Positions 31,406 through 40,183 of a stretch of 64,000 nucleotides of DNA are shown here, in pieces. The notes below the pieces were generated by a model, which did no database searches, was not told where the DNA came from, and was given only the letters and a program-made list of their open reading frames with translations. How positions within the stretch are numbered: the first letter of the stretch is position 1; every line of letters starts with the position of its first letter. The stretch comes from Methylobacterium phyllostachyos (GTDB lineage Bacteria; Pseudomonadota; Alphaproteobacteria; Rhizobiales; Beijerinckiaceae), in assembly GCF_900103445.1 (NCBI RefSeq), contig NZ_FNHS01000014.1, forward strand, positions 147,616 through 211,615, written 5' to 3'. A program made the position numbers and the translations under genes.

Positions 31406-32674
31406 TCAGGCGGCGTCGGCCAGACGCAGGCCCGTGAACTGCCAGCGCTGGTGCGGATAGAAGAAGTTGCGATACGGCAGCCGGGCATGGCCCTCGGGCG
31501 TCGCCACCGAGGAGCCGCGCAGCACGAACTGGTTGTTCATGAACTTGCCGTTGTACTCGCCGAGGGCACCCGGTAACGGCCGGTAGCCCGGATAGGCGAC
31601 GTAGGCGCTGCGGGTCCATTGCCAGACGAGGCCGAAGGCGTCCGGCAGGCCGCCGTCCCGGGCCGCGACCTCCCACTCGAACTCGGTCGGCAGGAAGCGC
31701 CCGGCCCAGCGGGCATAGGCGTCGGCCTCGTAGTAGCTGACGTGGGTGACCGGCGCGTCGAGATCCACCGGGCGCTCGCCGGCGAGCGTCATGGTGGCCC
31801 AGCCGTCACTGGTCCGGCGCCAGTAGCCCGGCGCCTCCCAGCCCTCGGCCGGCCCGGCATACCAGCCGTCCGACAGCCACAGCTCGGGCTTGGCGTAGCC
31901 GTTATCCTCCATGAAGGCGAGCCACTGGCGGTTGGTCACCAGCGCCCGGTCGATCCGGCCGGGCTGGATCAGCGTCTCGTGGCGGGGCGATTCATTGTCG
32001 AAGGAAAAGCCCGGTCCCTCATGCCCAATCCAGGCGATGCCCCGGTCGAGCCGGGTCTGCCCGGACTGGGCCGCGGCCTTCGGGAAGCGCCAGTCCGGGT
32101 CGTAGGCCGGATTCAGCGGGTTCTGCGCGAAGGCGTGCAGGATGTCGGTGAGCAGCAGCTCCTGATGCTGCTGCTCGTGATAGAGCCCGATCTCCAGGAT
32201 CGGCAGCACGCCCTCCAGGGCGCGCTCGGAGGCTTGGCCGAGTAACGCCTCGACCGCCCGGTCGATATGCGCCCGGTAGGCCGTGACCTCGTCCATCGTC
32301 GGCCGGGTGATCATGCCGCGCTGAATGCGCGGCTGCCGGGGCCCGGCCGCCACGTAGTACGAGTTGAACAGGTAGTGCAGCCGCTCATCGTAGATGGCGT
32401 AGCCCGGCAGGTGCTCGCGCAGCAGGAACTGCTCGAAGAACCACGTCACATGCGCCCGGTGCCACTTGGTCGGGCTGGCATCGGCCATGGATTGGACCTG
32501 CTGATCCTCCGCGGAGAGCGGCGCCGCGCGGCGCTCGGTCTCGCCTCGGACCTGCCGGTAAGCCGCGATCCAGGCCGCCCGGTCGATCGGACGGGCCGAG
32601 ACCGGCGGCGGCGGGAACGCTGGCGCTCCGGCGTCACGGGTTTCGTCCGAGCGCAGTGCGGCTGTCGCTGCCAT
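31406..32674 (-). CDS. egtB: Hercynine oxygenase / sulfoxide synthase (ergothioneine pathway)
   Basis: Non-haem iron enzyme that joins hercynine with gamma-glutamylcysteine or cysteine using O2. The 422-aa protein has an N-terminal DinB-like four-helix domain with likely iron ligands H72 (KWHRAHVTWFFE) and H166/H170 (LYHEQQHQE), then an FGE-sulfatase-like C-terminal domain ending RNFFYPHQRWQFTGLRLA. It leads egtB-egtD-cyclase. Genes for egtC, egtE or the gamma-glutamylcysteine step are not in the window. Confidence 0.95.
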   Translation of the reverse strand: MAATAALRSDETRDAGAPAFPPPPVSARPIDRAAWIAAYRQVRGETERRAAPLSAEDQQVQSMADASPTKWHRAHVTWFFEQFLLREHLPGYAIYDERLHYLFNSYYVAAGPRQPRIQRGMITRPTMDEVTAYRAHIDRAVEALLGQASERALEGVLPILEIGLYHEQQHQELLLTDILHAFAQNPLNPAYDPDWRFPKAAAQSGQTRLDRGIAWIGHEGPGFSFDNESPRHETLIQPGRIDRALVTNRQWLAFMEDNGYAKPELWLSDGWYAGPAEGWEAPGYWRRTSDGWATMTLAGERPVDLDAPVTHVSYYEADAYARWAGRFLPTEFEWEVAARDGGLPDAFGLVWQWTRSAYVAYPGYRPLPGALGEYNGKFMNNQFVLRGSSVATPEGHARLPYRNFFYPHQRWQFTGLRLADAA

Positions 32675-32936
32675 GACGATCGTCCCTTATTCGAGCCCTA
32701 TCGGGAAGCGTTTCCTCGCGCCCCGTCCGGCGCGCAGAAGATATGTCTTGGCCGTGGTCCGACAACCTCCACCGGGGCAGTCCGCCCGGCCGATGTCGAT
32801 GGAGGTGTCTTCGCCGCCGCGCTGCCGCGGTTAACAGGGCGGGTTTGGGGATCGTGGGTCTTTCTCTCGCCGCAGTGAGCTTGCCTTAACCAGCGATGCC
32901 GATTCTCGGGACCCTCGCGAGGAGTCCGGACGTCAC

Positions 32937-33812
32937 ATGCGGATCGATCTGATGGCCGGGGCCAGCCTCTCTGCCGCGGCTCTGCGCAGCGCCGCCGAGC
33001 CGACCATTCTGGTGTTCGATTCCGGGCTCGGCGGGCTCACCGTGCTCGATGCCGTGCGGCGCGCCCGGCCGGATGCCCGCTACATCTATGTCGGCGACGA
33101 TGCTGCCTTTCCGTACGGCCGGCTCGGCGAGGCGGCCCTCGTCGCCAGGGTGCTGACGGTCATGGAGCGTCTGGTCGCGACGCACCGGCCCGACCTCGTC
33201 GTCATTGCCTGCAACACGGCCTCGACCCTGGTGCTCCCCGCCCTGCGGCAGCGCTTCACCACCCCGTTCGTCGGTGTGGTGCCGCCGATCAAGCCGGCCG
33301 CCGAGGCGACACGCTCGCGCTTGGTCTCACTCCTCGCGACCCCCGGAACGGTGGCGCGTTCCTACACGCGCGACCTGATCGCGACGTATGCCGGGGCCTG
33401 CACGGTGACGCTGGTCGGCTCGCGGAATCTTGCGGGCTATGCCGAGGCCGAACTCGCCGGCGTTCCCGTGGACGATGTCGCCCTCGCCGCTGAGATCGCC
33501 CCCTGCTTCGTGACCGAGGCGGACGGGCGACGCACCGATGTGGTCTGCCTCGCCTGCACGCACTATCCCCTGTTGCTGCCGCGCCTCGAACGGCTGGCCC
33601 CCTGGCCAGTGGCCTGGATCGATCCGGCGCCAGCCATTGCCCGGCGCGTCGTGCAATTGATCGGGCCGGTCCCGCGGGAGGCGGACCAGCCCGGTTCCAC
33701 GCACGGTGCTTTCACGTCCGGGACCTGCCTGACCGATCCCTTGCGTACAGCGCTGGCGGCCCGCGGCATCGGCGAGGTCGCCATCGAGGCGATTCCGCTG
33801 CCGCTGCAATAG
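32937..33812 (+). CDS. murI: Glutamate racemase
   Basis: Makes D-glutamate for peptidoglycan, the substrate of MurD. The 291-aa protein has the family start ILVFDSGLGGLTVLDAVR, YVGDDAAFPYG, the first catalytic cysteine in VIACNTASTLVL and the second in VCLACTHYPLLLP. Both cysteines and their neighbouring Thr and His are present. It starts with ATG at 32937; an alternative at 32952 would remove five residues. It is divergent from egtB and single. Confidence 0.95.
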   Translation: MRIDLMAGASLSAAALRSAAEPTILVFDSGLGGLTVLDAVRRARPDARYIYVGDDAAFPYGRLGEAALVARVLTVMERLVATHRPDLVVIACNTASTLVLPALRQRFTTPFVGVVPPIKPAAEATRSRLVSLLATPGTVARSYTRDLIATYAGACTVTLVGSRNLAGYAEAELAGVPVDDVALAAEIAPCFVTEADGRRTDVVCLACTHYPLLLPRLERLAPWPVAWIDPAPAIARRVVQLIGPVPREADQPGSTHGAFTSGTCLTDPLRTALAARGIGEVAIEAIPLPLQ

Positions 33813-33849
33813 GCCGATACCGCTCAAAGCGGGGCTGGTGGCATCACTG

Positions 33850-33892
33850 AAGACTGCATTCAGCCGCTTGCCAAACGGGCGAATGCAGTCTT
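33850..33892. terminator. Hairpin behind murI
   Basis: A perfect 12-bp stem, AAGACTGCATTC (33850-33861) with GAATGCAGTCTT (33881-33892), is followed by TTAGTCAT. It lies 37 bases after murI and before the Cache protein gene. With only a short T run it is a moderate terminator; it might also be a mobile-repeat relic. Confidence 0.6.
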
Positions 33893-33939
33893 TAGTCATA
33901 CCGATTCGGCGAAATGTGCTGCATTCGGGAGACGGCGCG

Positions 33940-34653
33940 ATGCTGAAAGCTTCGATGCTCGCGGCCAGCCTGCTCCTCGGACTGCTGGCGACCGGGCCCG
34001 TCCGCGCCTGTGGCGACGGCGAGGCGCCGACCTCCTGCGACGATCCGAGCCCGAATGGCTTCGCCGCCTGGATGCTCGGCCGGGTCGATCGGGCGCTCGT
34101 GGCCGACAAGGCTCAGGCTCTGCAGGACTTCACCGACGGCGCCCGGGGATTCCGCACCGCCGACACCTACGTGTTCTGCATCGGTCCGGACGGGGTCATG
34201 TCGGCCCATCCCAGCCCGATCCTGAAGGGGCACGATGTCCGTGACCTGCACGACAGGACGGGCAACCACTTCATCCGGACGATGATGGAGACCGCCAGGC
34301 CCGGACAGGTCTCGGTGATCCGCTACCTGTTCCCGAAGCCCGGCAGCACCGTCGAGGAGCCGAAGACCACGTACTACACCCGGGCCGGCGATCAGACCTG
34401 CGCGGTCGGCGTGTACGACGCGGATGCCGAAGCACCGAAGAGCGCGACCGCGGACGGGCGCGTCGCGCAACTCCGCCTCAGGCTCGATCGCCAGATCCCG
34501 GCCGGCGCCCGCGCGGACTGGACGGCCTTCCTCGAAGCGCTCAACGCGCAAAGGTCCGAGAAGGCGACAGCGATCGCTCAGGCGCGGCGCGACCTGACAG
34601 CCGCGGCGACCGCCCTCGAAAGCGCCGGGACGCGTCAGACCGGGGGCGAGTGA
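33940..34653 (+). CDS. Secreted single-Cache-domain protein
   Basis: The 237-aa product starts with a signal peptide (LKASMLAASLLLGLLATGPVRA). The mature part resembles a sCache_2 ligand-binding domain: DTYVFCIGPDGVMSAHPSPILKG, then DLHDRTGNHFIRTMM and VSVIRYLFPKPGSTVEEPKTTYYTRAG, closing with a helical tail. It has no transmembrane or signalling domain, so it would act as a periplasmic small-molecule binder. ATG 33940 was preferred to the upstream open frame, which runs through the hairpin. Cysteines at the start of the mature part and at ICGP/TCAVG positions could form disulfides. Confidence 0.85.
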   Translation: MLKASMLAASLLLGLLATGPVRACGDGEAPTSCDDPSPNGFAAWMLGRVDRALVADKAQALQDFTDGARGFRTADTYVFCIGPDGVMSAHPSPILKGHDVRDLHDRTGNHFIRTMMETARPGQVSVIRYLFPKPGSTVEEPKTTYYTRAGDQTCAVGVYDADAEAPKSATADGRVAQLRLRLDRQIPAGARADWTAFLEALNAQRSEKATAIAQARRDLTAAATALESAGTRQTGGE

Positions 34654-34678
34654 CGGTCGCGCCGCACAGGTGCCAGAC

Positions 34679-34852
34679 CTATCGAGCCCCCGCCGGGCTG
34701 GAGACAGGCACGGCCTCGGCCGGATGCGCCGCAGCGTCGTCGGGATCAATCAGGCGTACGAACAGCAGGCCGGCGGCCACGATCAGCGCGAGCGCCACGA
34801 TGCGCCAGGGTTCCAGGATCGGACCCTGCGGCTCGGTCGTTCTGCTCGACAT
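34679..34852 (-). CDS. Small single-pass membrane protein (57 aa)
   Basis: A 57-codon gene on the minus strand: MSSRTTEPQGPILEPWRIVA, a membrane segment LALIVAAGLLFVRLI, then DPDDAAAHPAEAVPVSSPAG and a stop at 34679-34681. The ribosome site AGGA stands 6 bases before ATG 34852 (GATGAGGACGCGATG). Composition is strongly protein-like and codon third positions are GC-rich as in the neighbours. It is convergent with the Cache gene, 25 bases apart. Function unknown. Confidence 0.7.
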   Translation of the reverse strand: MSSRTTEPQGPILEPWRIVALALIVAAGLLFVRLIDPDDAAAHPAEAVPVSSPAGAR

Positions 34853-34975
34853 CGCGTCCTCATCTCCACCTCGGCAGGCCCGATGGGACCCCGCGTGGAT
34901 GAACGCTTCGTAAACGCTGAGGCGGCGGCGCTCGCTCGGTCCTGCGTCGGACCCTTCGCGGCATCGAAGGCTGCG

Positions 34976-35200
34976 TCAGCAGAAGAGCCGGCCGCCATTC
35001 AGGATCTTCACCCGGTATCGCTCCGGGCTGAGAACATTGCCCAAGGGATCAACGATCTTGACCGCCTCGTAGCCGGCGGCCATCCAGGTCCGGGCAAGAA
35101 CCACCGCGCTCGCAGCCCGGGTCCTGGTCTGGCGGATATCGCCTTTTTGCCCACGGGCCGTAATGACGTACTGCGATGTCAGATCACCAGCGCTTGTCAT
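34976..35200 (-). CDS. Small conserved-looking hypothetical protein
   Basis: The 74-aa product (start ATG 35200) reads TSAGDLTSQYVITARGQKGD, RTRAASAVVLARTWMAAGYE and AVKIVDPLGNVLSPERYRVK, an alternating beta/alpha pattern of a small folded soluble protein. The frame is also open to ATG 35254 (92 aa), but the shorter start fits better because the first 18 residues look unstructured. Single gene, same strand as the 57-aa membrane protein gene downstream and the porin upstream. Family not recognised. Confidence 0.75.
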   Translation of the reverse strand: MTSAGDLTSQYVITARGQKGDIRQTRTRAASAVVLARTWMAAGYEAVKIVDPLGNVLSPERYRVKILNGGRLFC

Positions 35201-35306
35201 GGGTCCGAACTCCCATATCGGAAGTTTTGTCGCTCCCTCCTGCGTTAACGGCACTCATGTTTCCCGGCGGTTCGAGCCGCTGAATCCGGGGAAACACGGT
35301 CTCCAG

Positions 35307-35334
35307 ATAAAAGAAGCCCGGCACAAGGCCGGGC
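35307..35334 (-). terminator. Rho-independent terminator behind the porin gene
   Basis: On the minus strand the stem GCCCGGC/GCCGGGC (35334-35328 with 35322-35316, five-base loop) is followed directly by TTCTTTTAT. It lies about 80 bases after the porin stop and looks like a classical terminator. Confidence 0.85.
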
Positions 35335-35415
35335 CCAAGTCTTCGTTTGCACGAGGGGCGTTCGACGGATCCGAGGCCAGCGGCTCCGGTCCCGTCTTCC
35401 GATCGCCGGGGGTGA

Positions 35416-37071
35416 TCAGAAGTCGCGCTGGACGCGGAAGCGGACCTGCGAGACCGAGTCCTTCGTGGCGGTAGCCACCGCGAAGGATCCGTTGTTGATG
35501 CCGGCGATGTTGGCGTAGGCCGTCGGGCTCTTGTCGAGGTCGATCGCCCGGCCGTTCTTCAGGCCGATCTGCGTGTAGAAGGCCTCCACGCCGATATCGA
35601 GGTCCTTGACCGGCGACCAGATGATGCTGCCGCCCGCCACGAACTGGTAGGTGTCCCGCAAAGCCTGGCTCAGGTTGAAGAACCGGGTGCCCGGCGTGCC
35701 GACTGCGTTCGAGCCGAACGGGTTGCTACCCGCCAGACCGCTCACGAGGCTGTAGAGCGCGCCCTGCGCGAAGCGCGCACCCGCCCAGAAACCCTGCTCG
35801 CCGTAGGAGCCGAAGAAGGCCGAGCGCCACTCAGGCGTCCAGTAGTGCAGATACGACGCCACAACGGTGAAGCTCTGCGAGGTCTGCAGCTGGCCGGTGA
35901 ACGGGTTGACGGTCGCGTCCGAGAAGTACTGGGCGAACTTCTGGCCCTGGATGGTTGTGGTGCTCTGCGTGTAGCAACCGGTATAGGCGCAATAACCGGT
36001 GTACATCTGCGCGCCGTCACCATAGGCGCCCTGTAGATAAAGCGAATCGCCTGGCGCGATGAACGGCGTGTTGATCTTCAGGCCGCCCTGCACCGCCCAG
36101 CCGAAGACGCTGTTGGTATGGGCGGGGGCCACAATGCTGCCGGTGCCGGTGCTGGCGGCGGTCGAGAGGTTGCCGATGTTCAGCTCGTGGGTGGCGGCCG
36201 AGAGCTGGGCCGAGCCCCAGGCTTGGTCGAGGCGCATGACGCCGACGAAGTCGGGCATCCGCTCACGCTCAATGGTGTCGACGTTGCCGTAGCGGGTCGG
36301 CAGGCCGTTCGTGTAGCCGACGAAGACCGGGGTCGGCTGGTTGGTCACGCCGAAGTTCGACACGCTGCCGGTGTTGAGCGTTGCGGAGATGTTGAACGGC
36401 GAGAAGATCGGCGAGCGGCGGAAGACCGGGTCTTCGATCGAGATCGTGGCCGAGAGGCCGTTGCCGATCGTGGCGGTGTAGGCCAGCAGGTTCGTCGAGA
36501 ACACGTCCGAACCGAGGGTAGCGCCGGCGAACTCGAAGTCGTGGGCGTAGAAGTCGAAGAACGAGGAGGCGCGACCGGCGGTCAGGCCCGCGAACTGGAT
36601 GAACGCCTTGTCGACGTTCGCGTATTGCTGGTCACGGCCGAAGCTGTCGGTGCCGATGCCGGGATAGGCCTGGCCGATGCGCTGCTGGGTGCCGGAGGTG
36701 CCGACGCCGGAGTAACCCGTGCGGGCACCGGCATCGAGACGCACGAAGGCGCGGAGCGTGCCGTAGGCGGTCTGGGTGCGGGCATCGAGGTTGATGCGCA
36801 TCCGGCCCTGATAACCCGACGAATCACCCACATTCGGACCGGCCTGACGCGAGTAGCTGGTCTGGTATCCACCCTCGAACCGGGCGCGGCCCGAGACGCG
36901 CAGGCAGGTGTCGGTACCGGGGATGTAGAAGAAGCCGGCGCCGTAAGCGTTACAAACCCGGACAAATTCGACCGGTTGGGCCTTTCTGACCGGCAGGTCG
37001 GCGGCGTGCGCGGCGCCCACCGCCGCGAATGCAGCAGCGGACCCGAGCAGCGAGCCCTTCAAGAGCGTCAT
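35416..37071 (-). CDS. Outer-membrane porin, Omp2b type
   Basis: The 551-aa product starts at ATG 37071 with a signal peptide (TLLKGSLLGSAAAFAAVGAAHA) and the alphaproteobacterial porin start ADLPVRKAQPVEFVRVCNAY, GAGFFYIPGTDTCLRVSGRAR. It alternates as beta strands and ends with the aromatic residue in SQVRFRVQRDF, needed for outer-membrane insertion. Asn/Gly/Thr-rich inserts suggest long loops. It is a general diffusion channel, single, with a strong terminator behind and a low-GC promoter region in front. Confidence 0.95.
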   Translation of the reverse strand: MTLLKGSLLGSAAAFAAVGAAHAADLPVRKAQPVEFVRVCNAYGAGFFYIPGTDTCLRVSGRARFEGGYQTSYSRQAGPNVGDSSGYQGRMRINLDARTQTAYGTLRAFVRLDAGARTGYSGVGTSGTQQRIGQAYPGIGTDSFGRDQQYANVDKAFIQFAGLTAGRASSFFDFYAHDFEFAGATLGSDVFSTNLLAYTATIGNGLSATISIEDPVFRRSPIFSPFNISATLNTGSVSNFGVTNQPTPVFVGYTNGLPTRYGNVDTIERERMPDFVGVMRLDQAWGSAQLSAATHELNIGNLSTAASTGTGSIVAPAHTNSVFGWAVQGGLKINTPFIAPGDSLYLQGAYGDGAQMYTGYCAYTGCYTQSTTTIQGQKFAQYFSDATVNPFTGQLQTSQSFTVVASYLHYWTPEWRSAFFGSYGEQGFWAGARFAQGALYSLVSGLAGSNPFGSNAVGTPGTRFFNLSQALRDTYQFVAGGSIIWSPVKDLDIGVEAFYTQIGLKNGRAIDLDKSPTAYANIAGINNGSFAVATATKDSVSQVRFRVQRDF

Positions 37072-37683
37072 CGATATCTCCAAAGCTTCGAGACCCAATC
37101 GTGCGGATCTGTCCGGTTCTCCGGATCTTGCCGCGTTCCAAGCCTTCGGCCCGCCTTCGCCCGGCCGGCCCATCTGGAACCGCGCCGGGCAATGCCTGGC
37201 TGCGCGACCATCATGCGCAGGCGACGGCTCTGGAACAATACAGTTTGCGTCATGAAAGCTATTGATGTCGATGAATGTGATTTTTGTGCCACGAAATATG
37301 TGCTTCCGGAGGGGATTTATCGGCTAAATCGGGAAACATTTCGAAATGTATCTGGGATGAGGTGGGCGTTAGCCTAATCGGGAGGCCGGTTGCCGCGTTT
37401 TTACACACTTGGCCGTTCGGAATGGCTGGCGTGGTGACGATGCAATCGGTGCGTTGATCGTCTCACGGCGTACATTCGGTCTGGCGGCCCCAACTCGCTC
37501 AAGCCGGCGCAGCATTCGCCCTTCTGGTTCGCCTGGCGCGCCGGAGCCGCTGGGGGGCTGCCCCTATCCACAGTCGATCCCCTGAAATGATCGCCTGCGG
37601 CCGTCTTGATTCGAATTGTCCAGTTTCAGTTGCATCTGTCTTCGGTCTACTATCGAAACAGCGAAGATCCTGGGCCGGGACGC
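37072..37683. other. Intergenic region upstream of the porin, partly low GC
   Basis: About 600 bases without a secure gene. The part 37240-37380 is clearly lower in GC than the rest of the window and should hold the porin promoter and control region. A 41-codon frame on the plus strand at 37252-37377 (containing ECDFCATKY, a CxxC pair) has no ribosome site and is not called. Confidence 0.5.
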
Positions 37684-37893
37684 ATGTTCGAGAACCTGTT
37701 CTGGGGTGCGACGCTCATCGCTCTGATCTGCGTCGCGGCGCTCGTGGCGATCGGTGCAGCGCACCGGCCCCGCGATGTCCGGCGCGTTGCGGAAGTGGTG
37801 CAGACCGATCCGCGCCGGTCGTTCGGACGTAAACGGGGCTGGCGCCGTCTCGTCGGCGCGCCGCGCCGACCCGGCTCGGTGCGGCTGCGATAG
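37684..37893 (+). CDS. Small membrane protein, function unknown
   Basis: The 69-aa product starts MFENLFWGATLIALICVAAL, a single membrane segment at about residues 6-25, followed by a strongly basic cytoplasmic tail (VVQTDPRRSFGRKRGWRRLV). The ribosome site is weak (GGGACGC). The frame extends upstream, but the ATG at 37684 gives the sensible protein. No neighbours to link it with. It is plausible but not certain. Confidence 0.5.
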   Translation: MFENLFWGATLIALICVAALVAIGAAHRPRDVRRVAEVVQTDPRRSFGRKRGWRRLVGAPRRPGSVRLR

Positions 37894-37990
37894 CGCGTTT
37901 ATCGGGGCCGGCCCGCGTCCCTCTCCTGGGCTCGCGACGGGTGGACCCCTTGAACGAGCGGTCCGCCCACTCTGCCTCGTCCCCAATGCC

Positions 37991-38713
37991 CTACAAGTGC
38001 TTGAGCCCGTAGCTGTTCAAGAGCGGCAGCAACTCATCCCGGGCCCGGATGCGGTGCTGGCGTGCCGCTTCGAGCGCGTCCTCGATCGCCCCGGCGCGGA
38101 TGGCCACGGCAATGCGCCGGTGCTCCCCGATCGAGGCATCCAGGGTCCGGCGGAGGTTCAGTGTCAGCATCCGCGCCCGGTGCGACTGGTCGTTGATCGC
38201 CTGCACGATACGGCTCATCCGTCCATTCCGCGCCTGCGCGATCAGCGCCGCATGGAACGCCGCGTCGGCGGAGCCCCAGCCCGGTAGGTCGCCGCGCGCA
38301 TGCGCCGCCGCCATGGCATCCGTATGAGCGTCAAGCGTTTGCGCGGCGGCCAGACGTGCCTCGTCAGGGAGGGCCGCCACCAGTTCGGCAGCCCGGCCCT
38401 CCATAGCGATGACGACGTCGTAGATCTCCCGCATGTCGTCCGGCGCCAGGGCCAGGATCAGGATGCCTTTGCGCGGCAGGACGCGCACGAGCCCGTCCTC
38501 CTGCAGCCGGATCGCCGCTTCGTGGACCGGCGTCCGGCTCATGCCGAGCCGCAGGGCGATCTCCTGCTCGGAGGCCTGATAGCCCGGGGCGAAGCTGGCA
38601 TCGCGGATAGCGGCGCGCATCGCCGCGTAGGCATCATCGACGAGGGAAATGCGCTTCTCGCCCGCCGCGGCGCCCTGCGTCTCAGGATCCTCACTGGACC
38701 GCGCCCGCGCCAT
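37991..38713 (-). CDS. GntR-family regulator, FCD type
   Basis: The 240-aa protein has a winged helix at about residues 20-85 (ASEQEIALRLGMSRTPVHEA, GLVRVLPRKGILI) and an all-helical FCD effector domain (EIYDVVIAMEGRAAELVA, AFHAALIAQARNGRMSRIVQ). FCD regulators bind organic acids and control their breakdown. It is divergent from the tartrate-type transporter and dehydrogenase genes with 151 bases between, so it most likely controls them. Confidence 0.92.
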   Translation of the reverse strand: MARARSSEDPETQGAAAGEKRISLVDDAYAAMRAAIRDASFAPGYQASEQEIALRLGMSRTPVHEAAIRLQEDGLVRVLPRKGILILALAPDDMREIYDVVIAMEGRAAELVAALPDEARLAAAQTLDAHTDAMAAAHARGDLPGWGSADAAFHAALIAQARNGRMSRIVQAINDQSHRARMLTLNLRRTLDASIGEHRRIAVAIRAGAIEDALEAARQHRIRARDELLPLLNSYGLKHL

Positions 38714-38772
38714 CGACCGTCTCCCCCTCGCCCGCCGGCCTTACAGCCTGCCTCCTGGTTGCGGAACCACCG

Positions 38773-38807
38773 TTGACACACCGTAAGGCTGCCCCTACCG
38801 GTATTTA
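38773..38807 (+). promoter_or_regulatory. Candidate promoter of the tartrate-type transporter gene
   Basis: TTGACA at 38773-38778 is a perfect -35. The possible -10 boxes, TACCGG (17-base spacer) or TATTTA (38802-38807, 23-base spacer), are not ideal. The small palindrome TACCGGTA (38796-38803) lies here and may be part of the GntR operator. Confidence 0.35.
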
Positions 38808-38864
38808 AGCTTGCATGGAAGATGGCGCGCAACAGACGTGCCGATCCGGCGATGGGAGGACACG

Positions 38865-40163
38865 ATGGAGCGCTCGCTCGAGCAGGCGACCATGCGCCGG
38901 GTCGCTTGGCGCCTGATCCCGTTCATCTGCCTGCTGTACTTCATCGCCTTCATCGACCGCGTGAATATCGGCTTCGCGGCTTTGACGATGAACAAGGACC
39001 TCGGCTTCTCCGCGTCCGTCTTCGGGTTCGGCGCGGGCGTGTTCTTCTTCGGCTACTTCCTGTTCGAGGTGCCTTCGAACATCATCCTCGATCGGGTCGG
39101 CGCCCGGCTCTGGATCGCCCGCGTGATGATCACCTGGGGGCTCATCTCCGGCGCCTTCGCGTTCATCCAGGGCGAAATGAGCTTCTACGGCCTGCGCTTC
39201 CTGCTCGGCGCCGCGGAGGCCGGCTTCTTTCCCGGTATCATCCTCTATCTCGGCTACTGGTTCCCCATCCGCTATCGGGCCGCGGTGGTGTCGCTGTTCA
39301 TGGCGGCGGCGCCGGTCTCGGTGCTGTTGGGCTCGCCCCTGTCGAGCCTCCTGCTTGAGCTGGAGGGCCTCCTGGGTCTGCACGGCTGGCAGTGGATGTT
39401 CCTGATCGAGGCGGTCCCTGCGGTGATCCTCGGCTTCGTCGTGCTGGTCTATCTGACCGACCGGCCCGAAAGCGCGACGTGGCTCGCCGACGATCAGCGG
39501 GCCTGGCTCATGAGCGAGATGGAGGCGGAGCGGGCTGGGCGGCGGGTGCAGGCCCGCCACAACCTGCTGAGCGGGCTGACCGATCTGCGCGTGCTGGCGC
39601 TCGCCCTCGTGTATTTCGGCACCTCCGCGGGGCTCTACACCCTCGGCATCTGGGCGCCGCAGATCATCAAGGGGCTGGGCCTGTCGACCATGAATGTCGG
39701 CCTGCTGAACGCGGTGCCGCCCACCATCGCGGTGGTGGCGATGATCCTCTGGGCGCGCCATTCCGACCGGACCGGCGAGCGCATGTGGCACGTGGTGATC
39801 GCCTGCCTCGCCGCGTCGCTGGGCCTGATGCTCGCCGGTGCCGCCGCTTCGGTGGTGGCCGTCATCGCCGCGCTGAGCCTCGTCAACGTCGGCATCAGCG
39901 CCGCCAAGCCCCCATTCTGGGCGATGCCGACGCTGTTCCTGTCCGGCCCGGGCGCGGCGGTCGGCATCGCCACCATCAACGCGATCGGCAATCTCGGCGG
40001 CTTCGTCGGGCCCTGGATGATCGGCTGGATCAAGGACCGGACCGGCAGCTTCGCGGGCGGCCTGATGTTCGTGGCCGGCCTGCTTCTCATCTCGGCGATC
40101 CTGACCCTCGTGGTCGCCCGGGCCGGGCGCCGCGCCGCGCCCGCCCGCGTCGCCCTGCCCTGA
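38865..40163 (+). CDS. MFS transporter of the anion:cation symporter (tartrate/organic acid) type
   Basis: The 432-aa protein has about 12 membrane segments. It starts RRVAWRLIPFICLLYFIAFIDRVN and includes GFAALTMNKDLGFSASVFGFGAG and LGAAEAGFFPGIILYLGYW, signatures of the ACS family that includes tartrate transporter TtuB and galactarate/phthalate carriers. GGAGG lies 6 bases in front of ATG 38865. It is followed after 20 bases by a tartrate dehydrogenase-type gene, which makes tartrate or a related hydroxy-acid the best guess for substrate. Confidence 0.9.
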   Translation: MERSLEQATMRRVAWRLIPFICLLYFIAFIDRVNIGFAALTMNKDLGFSASVFGFGAGVFFFGYFLFEVPSNIILDRVGARLWIARVMITWGLISGAFAFIQGEMSFYGLRFLLGAAEAGFFPGIILYLGYWFPIRYRAAVVSLFMAAAPVSVLLGSPLSSLLLELEGLLGLHGWQWMFLIEAVPAVILGFVVLVYLTDRPESATWLADDQRAWLMSEMEAERAGRRVQARHNLLSGLTDLRVLALALVYFGTSAGLYTLGIWAPQIIKGLGLSTMNVGLLNAVPPTIAVVAMILWARHSDRTGERMWHVVIACLAASLGLMLAGAAASVVAVIAALSLVNVGISAAKPPFWAMPTLFLSGPGAAVGIATINAIGNLGGFVGPWMIGWIKDRTGSFAGGLMFVAGLLLISAILTLVVARAGRRAAPARVALP

Positions 40164-40183
40164 CGTTTTCTCGGAGACCCACC

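Noticed and set aside
37252..37377. 41-codon frame with a CxxC pair (ECDFCATKY) in the low-GC region upstream of the porin
   Set aside because: No ribosome-binding site, lies in the expected porin promoter region and could be chance because this stretch is AT-richer. Worth another look only if conserved.
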